From contig OZ038450.1 in NCBI GenBank assembly GCA_964036195.1, positions 12,216,701 through 12,280,700 on the forward strand: 64,000 bases of DNA, read 5' to 3'. Below the pieces are notes generated by a model, which was given only the letters and a program-made list of their open reading frames with translations, ran no database searches and was not told where the DNA came from. This document shows, one piece after another, positions 56,516 through 64,000 of this stretch. Both the position numbers and the translations under genes were made by a program. Source of the DNA: Sphaerolaimus hirsutus. Taxonomy: Eukaryota > Nematoda > Chromadorea > Monhysterida > Sphaerolaimidae. How positions within the stretch are numbered: the stretch's first letter is position 1; the number at the start of each line of letters is the position of its first letter.

Positions 56516-57717
56516 CTAACGTATTTTTTTCCATGATTCAGGAGGCATTGTGTCCATAACTTCATGGGGTAGTTTAGCAAGTAGTCTGGCACAAAACTGT
56601 ATGGCAGTTTCCATGGGTTTTTGTGTTAACGCATGCCACTCAACCATATTCATTCTCCAGTCGAATGGATGGTAAAGGGAATCTAATTCTTTCAATGCTA
56701 GTTCATAATCGTTTTTTGCTCTGTTGTGAATGTCTTGTAAATGTCTTTGGCTGATTTCTTTAATTTGGATTGGAAAACCAATTTCCAAATGGCAGACCAA
56801 AAATGTTCTGGGAAAAGTGTCATATTACAGACAATTGAATTTTTCCATTTGCAAAAGCTTTCATCTTTCCCTCCTTCGAATGTGACCATTTGAGTGAGGA
56901 GGAGTTGCAGAGTAGTGGCCAGTGTTGGATCTAAATCAGACAACAATGATGCAATTTTCGAATTTTTGGTAGTGGAAGAGCTTCCAGTCATCTTTCCCTT
57001 TTCAGAGGTTTTCATCGAATTTTTTAATTTTCCGTGTTCCATCATGGAATTTTCATTGACTATGTCATGGTCCGGATCGTGTGCAGTACCGTTGATTTTT
57101 GTTTGTAGATCCAGGGTTATATTTTTCAGATGGTCCACAGTTTCTGCTAGATCATGCACATTTTCTATCACTTGTTGTTGTGTTTCTGTAAATGGTGCCA
57201 CATGGCATTGAATTTTTGAGTCAATCAATTCATTTATGGATGATTTCGTTTTTTTGACTGTGTTTGCAATCACCAATTCCACAGCAGACAGGAGGCGGTT
57301 TTCAATGTGTTTGATCCCACTTGATAATTTCCAATCGATCATAATTTCCATATTGGCAAACAGATGATTGTAAGTTCCGTCATTTGCTGAGTCAATCGAT
57401 AGGGTTTTGTTTGGATCGATGCAGGCGTCACGAGAGGAATTGTTATTTATCACGCCATCATTATTTATTTGCACCAGTTGACTGAGTTGTTGAATCGGTT
57501 CAGGGTTTGGTTGATTGGTTTCAGCTGTGGTGAAGGAAATATTGTCATTTCCATTGTCGGGGGTAATGTTCTCTTTGGGTGCTCGCAGATGTTGTTCATG
57601 AGCAGCAAAGAATTGATTGTTGGTCAACCCATTTGAAACATTGGGATGCCTTGTTCTAGTATGATGGGCAGGAATGTCGATTTCCTGTTCGTCGGCGCTC
57701 TCCCCCTGAGAGGCCAT
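56516..57717 (-). pseudogene. gag-like open frame with a frame change
   Basis: The frame starting at the ATG at 57717 (MASQGESADEQEIDIPAHH) runs to a stop at 56698. An overlapping frame (56800-56516) continues the similarity. The first part is Asn/Gln-rich with helical segments; the last part looks like the core of a retrotransposon gag: FEGGKDESFCKWKNSI then, in the second frame, NDYELALKELDSLYHPF. This is the shape of a Pao/BEL- or Ty3-type gag (a short aromatic/Gly block, then a Tyr-rich helical block). Whether the change of frame is a decay indel or programmed frameshifting cannot be told here. No zinc knuckle was seen. Identification is by pattern only. Confidence 0.6.
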
Positions 57718-57857
57718 GATCACAAAAATCACCAACGATTTCACGCATAAACTCACGATACCGAAGTGCTGGCTACTATTTTTTATCATGGGGTAGTGCC
57801 CAGACTGTCGATTGACTGCTATTATTTGTAATGGGGCAGTGCCCACCAGGTCCACCA

Positions 57858-58008
57858 TGTATAATTATTCAATTCTGAGGAGTTTTGCACTTTTTCGGTT
57901 TATTCGCACGCTGACATTTTATCACATTAAAACAATTTTATGTATCACAATTGGGAAAACCACAAACTCACATTTCACAGGAATATCACTCAGATCATCA
58001 TCTCAACA
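57858..58008 (-). repeat. 5' LTR
   Basis: 151 bp, direct repeat of 55018-55165 with a few differences, including the extra TTCGG segment of CACTTTTTCGGTTTATTCGC. Confidence 0.88.
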
Positions 58009-58273
58009 CCCACCCTATCTCCGGTCAGGGGGCTCGTAGAAAAATTTCGTCGAAATTGTGCGTAGCCCCAACCTGAATTTCATATCATGTCCAAATTTCA
58101 ACATTTTTGGCCAAGCGGTTCCCGAGTTATAAGCACGTGCCGGCAGGTTGACCCCCCCTCAAAATGCTAACCCCGAAATCCCCTATGGACCCGGCGCAAC
58201 AGGTAGAGAGTAACGCGAAGAGCGAACCGGAAAGTTCTCCTTTTTACTTTACCACTTGCGGAAGCGGCCCAGG

Positions 58274-59939
58274 AACATCGGTAATCGCAAAAATAGGTAT
58301 TTAAGAATGGCAGACGAACCAAACAAGTTCTGCAGCAAGGAACACAGTCCCATGTGATAATTAATTACAGCACGCCGACTGGGCAGTTCATTTCACTGGA
58401 ATAAAATTATGTCAATGTGACAAACGAACGAGTACATAGTACGTGCACAGCACTGAATAAGAAAATATCGAGTACAACAAATATCACAATGTTTGGAGAC
58501 CAAGTTGAAAGGACCTTGCATCGATTGATAATGAAAATACACACGAAGACGACTTTTCGGAGCTAGAGTACCGTATTACCTCGAATTAACCCCCTCAAAA
58601 TGGGCTGGGGAAATAATAAACCCCCCTCGCACAGCATGCACACAACAAATACCACAATGTGTGAACTGTATTATGCAGAACACACGTTAAAACTGATGAC
58701 TGAGTGACGTTAGGGAAGGGTTTATGTGTATGTACACTTGTATATGCCTATAAACACCTATACGTCTCTGACAATGTTGTATTTTTCTATGTCTGAGTAT
58801 GGGAAATTTCGTAAAATTTCTGGCGTAATAATAGACCCCCCCCTCGAAACCCCCCCCCCCCGAATTAACCTCCCCCTCAAAATTTGCTGGCGAAATAATA
58901 AACCCCCATGGGGGTATTTCGAGGTAATACGGTATATAAAAAGAAGAAGTGTAGCTGAAGACAGGTAGGTCAATTTTATCACTTTTGTATTTCACGGAAA
59001 GTCCCATGCATTGCACGAACAGTACGGAGGGCTTATTTTATCCAATGAACCAACATATATCTATCTTACAGCCAGATTTACTAGGTAGGTGCACGTTCAA
59101 TGAGAACAATGTCACTAAATATTTACCCTCCAATATGCAACATAAAATACGAATTTTTGATCGAGGTCCCAAATTTTGATCGAGGTACTTAGTTTGGGCA
59201 TCGTTCGAAAAGTGAGAAAATGCACGATGGTGGAAATGCTAGTAAACTTGATGCAACCCAAATTTGGCATCCAGTATTTCATTTTACACTGACCGTTTTC
59301 ACCGACACTGAAACTCGAGCTATGGGGAACGATTTATGAAGAAAATTTATGAGTTATGGCACTCAGTGTCAAATTAAATACTGGGTTCCAACCAGTTTAT
59401 GAAGACTTGCAATTTTTATCTAGGTGTAATCCAGGAAAGTATCCATCAGAGGGTAGGGAACAGAGGTAGCCATTTCAGGGTGGAATGTGTAAAAATGCAA
59501 TGAATTTTCGCCGCATGAATTCTGGATACGTTACTGGCATAATCAATCAGCTAACCAGACCAAATTTTCCATTAAATAGTTGAACGTACTTTGTTACACT
59601 GCAACCCAAATTATCTTTGTACAAAATGATTAGCTTCAAAATCTCCACAAATAAAAAGTAACACTGTAAATAATAACAAATGCACTGCAGCATATGCATT
59701 GCAGTTGCCAGTGACTTTCATATGTGGACTCCAGTGATATTAAACAACATAATTTGAATTATGCAGTGTAGTGCAGCCCAAACGTGCCAGTAATAAAATA
59801 CGTGGACATAATTATTTCCAACGCAAAATGAGCAAATCAAATATCGAAATGCATCTCTAACCCAGCGACACGTATACAACACATTTCCTGCACGATAAAA
59901 ATCAAAGGAATGACATTCACATACAACTATAACAGCGAC
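58274..59939. other. Intergenic DNA between the foldback element and SETD1
   Basis: No exon recognised. Contains the TA-flanked element at 58569-58934 and AT-rich DNA; the last few hundred bases are probably SETD1 3' UTR. Confidence 0.5.
58569..58934. mobile_element. TA-flanked MITE, CCGTATTACCTCGAA termini
   Basis: Ends CCGTATTACCTCGAATTAAC and TTTCGAGGTAATACGG between TA dinucleotides. C-rich and G-rich sub-termini. 366 bp, non-coding. Confidence 0.7.
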
Positions 59940-62900
59940 CTAATTCAGCCACCGTCTACAGCCGGGCGCGCCGCAAAGGCACGGGATCTTGTCATCCTCA
60001 ATTGGGAATTTGTAATCGTAGGTGATCTCCTCGCCCTTGGAGATGTGCTTGCGGGAATAAATGACGATCCGCTTCGACCCGCCCGCGGTGATGATCTTGG
60101 CGTAGCACGACGGCTGCGCGCGAAGCAGTTCAGGTTCAGTTCACTTTTAGGTGACTAATTGGCAGAGCGGCACAGTCAGGGCGCGATACAGTCTTTCATG
60201 ACACACGATAATGATAAAGAAAATCCTACTACTTTGAAATATCAACCATCAATCGCTTTTACATTTTCCATGAAAACATATTCCATGACAAAGTACTCGC
60301 TTTTACATTAGCCTTGGAAAAGTACTCATTTTTTCCATTTCCCATAAGAAAAAAAAACAATTACTTTAATCACATGCACTCATGAGTATGAGTAAAAAGG
60401 TATTTCACATTTTCTGTACTCGGGGTAAGTAAAAAAACGTATTTTACAAATTCATTTTCTTTGAGAAAAAAAGTTCAGTAATTTTTACAACTCCGACCCA
60501 GACCAGATCCCCCACCCCGCTCGCTCGAACTCACATTGCACGAGTGGTTGATGAACCTGGCGACGGCGCCCTTCTTGGTCGCGTCGATCACCGTATCGTC
60601 GTCGATGCGGAACAAGTACGAGCTGCCCATGCCCTGACGCATGTAGCGCAGCTCGCGCGCGTCCGCCACCGTAGAGCGCAGCGTCTCGCCCACGTACCTG
60701 CGCCGTGGTGGTGTTGGGTAAATGGGAAGTTCGATTACACAATCCAAAAGGCGTAGGCCTAGCAGTCAACTAAACCGATGGCTTATCTAGACCCGATGCT
60801 CATTGTTTCTACCCGCTGTTCATCTATGCCCCTAATTGGAGGGCGTAGATGAGCAGCGGGTATGGGATTAGTGGCAGTGGGTTTAGGTGACGTATCTTTG
60901 ACAGAGTGGCGTCAAGGACAAGTATCTATTTACAAAGTATAAAAGCATAGTATTTACAATCGAAGCATGAAATTCATAAACTCACTCGATAACCATGGAA
61001 TCTGGGACAATGTCCTCGAGGGCAAACAAGCCCCAGCCGTGAATCCTGGACCGTCCGAATCTGAGCAGTTTGCGCCTGAATTTCAAATTGTTATCTTCAA
61101 TGTCTTCGCATCCGATGGCGGTGGCCAATCGTCGCTGCAGCAGTCGCGCCTCTTTCTCCCGCTGCGCCTGCTGCTTGGCAGTGAGAACGTCCTGCATCGT
61201 GATGTAAAGGAGTGTGGTTAAGATAAACCAAGGCCGAGGTAACGGCGAGAACTCGGTGCGCATGTTAACCCGGTGCACATGTAGACCCGGTGATCGGGGG
61301 GGGGGCAGGGACATATCCAGGGTTTTTGAGCGGGGGGCTGTTTGTTTACTCGATGAGAAAATCGATGATATGTATGCAAATATACATACATATAGAGCAC
61401 GCCATTCGGTGTATTTTGTAGAGAATAAACAGTAAGATGAACCGATTTATTTGTAAAATATCAGTGTGATGGAAAAATGCACAGGGTTTACATGCGCACC
61501 GGCACAGACCCGACGAAACCATTTTCACATAAAAAAGGCCAGATCCGAGATACCTGCGCACTCTGGAGCTCGGTGCGCGCAAAACTGGTGTCCGCCCGTC
61601 TCGTCAGCGAAGCCTTCAACTCGGCCGACAGCTTGTAGTACCCCTCCGAACGAGCGCAGCCAGTTCTATGCACGGGCGGCAGAATGTCGCTGCCTCCGTG
61701 TTTGCCAGCGGCCGATTTCCGACTCCGCCCACCGGGCGACTTCATGCCAGCGTCGCCGCCGCCCAGCGCCGCATCGGTCAGCTCCAAGGGCGGCATGGCG
61801 TGCGGCGCCCAGTGCGCCTGCAAAGTCCAGTGAGTTGGCGACGCGCCAAATTCGGAACGCAGCGCGAAGAACGATCGCTCCAGGTACCTGAGCCGCGTTG
61901 CTGCGGGTTGTAAAATAAATACAAAATAAATGAAATAAAATCAAAGGAGCGAGGAAGTCACTTTATATCTTCCGAATCCAGGAAATTGTTCTTCGTAAAA
62001 CCGAATACGATCCGCTTCTGCTCGTCGTCCGATCTGGGCTTAAACTCCTTATTGACAGTGACTGGAGACGCCTTCTTTTTGGGTCTTTTCTTCGGCGGAG
62101 ATTGGAGACTTTCACGATCCGCTTTTCGCTTTGAGCTGCCTGGATGAGCAATTATAGAGAAATATTGAGTACAGTAAATATGCAATTTATGTATTTATTA
62201 CAGAGGGGGGAGTCAAAGTGTTATCAGAAGTTCTGAAGAAATAAGAATTTCTGAAGTATTTCACATTTTAAAACGGTGCGCATCAGATATCCGTTCTTTT
62301 AGTCACAGCTTCGATACCATCTCAGCTACACGCGCAGCGAAAAGGCGGTAAAACAAGCTCCAGTAGTAGTAGTAGAATAACATCACTTGCGCACGCAGAA
62401 TTGACCCGACATTCGGTGGAATACACTGCAGCAGAAAATAATGCAGATCGCTGGCACCAGAAAATTAACATCTGGTGGTCAAGCCCGCGCCATGCGTGGA
62501 GAAATATTTCAGAGAATATCGCAAATTTCAGGCAAAGGAACTGAGATGTTCACCATTCAGTTGAGTTGAAGTGAAATCTGCTTGCATATCTTCATTACGG
62601 GATTTGAACATACTTAGCCCAAAATCAGACAGGGCACGACAGCACCACAAAAAAACGCGTGAATATGAACCTTCTCCGCACACACTTTCATGTATAGCGG
62701 TGGAGTACAGAGTGAGGGCGAGCCTGGCGCGCCAGTCGTCTTTCTGCTGGCCGCCGGCGTCGCTGCCGCCCGGTGCGACAAAGGCGTAGTCGTGGTCGTG
62801 CACCCACGCCTCGTAGCGCTCCATCTCCGACACGCACATCGACGGGCCCGGCTCGTGGCTGCGAGTGTCGGTCGCGTTCGGTGTGCATTCAGACTCGAGA

Positions 62901-63867
62901 ATCTCCAATGGGGCTAGGGGGTACCCCCAAAACCGCCCAGCTATCTATCCATCCCGGAGGCCGCGCAACTATCCCGGAAGCAAAATTGTTGGCTACTATT
63001 CTCTGCCCCCCAAATCACCCAGCTACTTAGCTATCTGGTTGGATTTTTGAGAAATTTTACCCAAATTTGGTTCAAAACAGCTTATCTTCATATCTTTTTT
63101 AGATTTAAAATCACTAGTTCATCTGTTTTTTTGCCCATTTTCAGCTATTTTGTACTACATGTGTTTACATACATACCTATTTTTATTTATTTCACCTACG
63201 TTTATCTAATTTTCTATCTTCCTTCTACACCTTGAAAAAGCATACAAGTTGAACCCCCGCGAACCTCCCCCCCCCCCCCCGCCAGGGGTCTCCTAGGGGG
63301 GCTGGGGGGGCTGCCCTGAGCGATTCTCTATCTACGGAACCTCCCGGATAGTCAAAATTCAAAGATACCCCTGTTCAGACTAAAACAAGGCAATTCACTA
63401 TGGGCACACCTTTCAGGAATAGACTCCCTCTCATTTTCTTTTATTTTACCCAGCAGAACGTCGACGCTCTTTGTCGCCAAGCTGCCATTAAATGCCGGGG
63501 CGGGTGTTGTTTTCGACGATTCCTCCTGAAGTATTTATTCAAGTTCGAGCATTGGTAAGCACACCGGAATAGAGCAAACCCCACAACAGAATAACGCAAA
63601 CCATTTTCACATCATCCCTTTTTTCATTTTCCGCAGCGTCAGAGCCACCATCAAAGGCAGTCTCTTCACCACTCTCATTCTCACTGTCACTCTGCTCAAC
63701 TTCATCAGAGTCGCTGCTGTCACTACTGTCGCTAGAGGCGGCCGACTGCACTTGGCTCGCGTCCAAGGCATCGTAAGCCGCATTGTCGTCGGTTACGGTC
63801 GCTTCCGCGTCGCTGTCCTCCTCCTGCGACGTGGCCGCGTCGCTATCTGCAGTGCTGCTGGCAGCGT
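59940..63867 (-). CDS. SETD1: SETD1 / Set1-type histone H3K4 methyltransferase, C-terminal part
   Basis: Catalytic subunit of the Set1/COMPASS complex, methylating H3 Lys4 at promoters. Exons, 5' to 3' on minus: 63867-63602, 63525-63450, 62913-62686, 62139-61962, 61887-61554, 61191-60986, 60697-60535 and 60113-59940. The gene continues beyond 64000 in its 5' direction (RRM and middle missing). The first exons are acidic and Ser-rich. The n-SET region begins [18 protein letters not shown] and includes [13 protein letters not shown]. The SET domain has [40 protein letters not shown], the catalytic [20 protein letters not shown], and the post-SET cysteines CLCGAPGC before the terminal RRWLN. Joins are in frame. 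At 63450/62913 I chose the only donor-acceptor pair that keeps frame; the stronger-looking donor at 63410 gives a frame break. A family C element lies in that intron. Confidence 0.95.
61306..61445. mobile_element. One end of a family B element in SETD1
   Basis: CAGGGACATATCCAGG followed by TTTTTGAGCGGGG and GTTTACTCGATGAG, as at the inner side of complete family B copies. The other terminus is not found, so it is a fragment, in the intron between exons 61554 and 61191. Confidence 0.6.
62914..63377. mobile_element. Degraded family C element abutting a SETD1 splice acceptor
   Basis: Family C hallmarks CAGCTATCTATC and GGAGGCCGC near the left, CCAGGGGTCTCCTAGG inside on the right, and GATACCCCTG at the right tip. 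The left tip CTAGGGGGTACCCCC touches the exon at 62913-62686: the AG of the acceptor reads out of CCCCTAG at the element edge. Confidence 0.6.
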
Positions 63868-64000
63868 CTGCGAATGGGATATGAGTTTCGGGATTGATAA
63901 AAGGGTGTGGAAAAGTGATTGTGTAGGTGATTGCAGGGAAAAGTGAAAATTCGCAGTGACGTTTGATGGCAGTTTCAATTAAATATTGAATAGGTTTGGA

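Larger units (their letters stand above)
55018..58008 (-). mobile_element. Non-autonomous LTR retrotransposon, TSD CCCAC
   Basis: 2991 bp between perfect 5-bp repeats CCCAC (55013-55017 and 58009-58013). Reading the minus strand: 5' LTR 58008-57858, TGTTGAGATG...TTATACA; a primer-binding-like site TGGTGGACCTGGTGGGC directly after it; a gag-like frame; a second frame; a purine-rich AGGGGTAAGA; and the 3' LTR 55165-55018. LTRs are about 150 bp and differ at a handful of sites, including a small indel. No protease, reverse transcriptase, RNase H or integrase is recognisable, so it must borrow them. The empty site TATAGACCCACCCTATCTCC is preserved in the opposite arm of the host palindrome. Confidence 0.9.
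53611..58273. mobile_element. Long foldback (palindromic) element family I, carrying an LTR retrotransposon
   Basis: Outer ends GGGGCCAGTTCCGCAAGCGG and, inverted, GGGCCGCTTCCGCAAGTGG followed by TAAAGTAAAA. Arms pair throughout: 53795-53995 with 58014-58200 (for example CGTGCTTATAACTCGGGAAC, and GGAGATAGGGTGGG) and 54004-54440 with 54585-55012 (TCAATAACTCGACTATTTCT, CATTGGTAAAAATCGGCTGA). Removing the retrotransposon (55018-58008 plus one CCCAC copy) leaves about 1.67 kb that is almost wholly palindromic, with a loop of about 130 bp near 54500. No transposase is recognisable. A worn target duplication may exist but is not clear. Confidence 0.85.

Noticed and set aside
63410..63420. Donor at 63410 (GAAAG then GTGTGC) for the SETD1 exon starting at 63525.
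   Set aside because: It leaves phase 2, which no acceptor of the next recognisable exon accepts without a stop. The donor at 63450 with the acceptor at 62913 keeps frame. Left open to cDNA.

Overview
This is nuclear DNA from an invertebrate animal. Coding sequence is split into short exons with GT-AG introns, and the genes are animal single-copy housekeeping or signalling genes: lysosomal acid phosphatase, YKT6, RPL37A, MLX/bigmax, CED-6/GULP1, XPB/ERCC3, CDK5, PSMC3/Rpt5 and SETD1. I cannot name the species. The density of miniature inverted-repeat elements, and introns that look built from them, would suit one of the invertebrate lineages with active intron gain, but that is inference. No bacterial features were seen.

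Layout: an acid phosphatase gene (minus, 953-7278); a repeat-filled gap to 11.5 kb; YKT6 (minus, 11543-24544), whose second intron holds about 6 kb of a 39-bp minisatellite in two opposed arrays; RPL37A (minus, 25033-25565) head to head with MLX (plus, 25849-28515); CED-6/GULP1 (plus, 29033-35968); XPB (plus, 37166-44061) tail to tail with CDK5 (minus, 44337-47499); PSMC3 (minus, 49847-53508); a foldback element carrying an inserted LTR retrotransposon (53611-58273); and the 3' part of SETD1 (minus, 59940-63867), which continues past the right edge. For eight of the nine genes the exon model joins in frame. The last junction of the phosphatase does not resolve. The genes do not form a pathway; they are ordinary neighbours.

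Most of the rest is mobile DNA. At least six families of non-autonomous hAT-like elements can be delimited to the base because they lie between 8-bp direct repeats (14 copies, 12 with perfect repeats). Other families are TA-flanked short-inverted-repeat elements, long palindromes, and a family with inverted termini near CAGTCCCGGACCCTG. The most interesting point is that members of this last family form entire introns in CED-6 and CDK5, with the splice sites at the element ends and, in CED-6, a 10-bp target duplication supplying the acceptor. A 56-bp XPB intron also lies between perfect 8-bp repeats. This is the signature of transposon-driven intron gain (introners).
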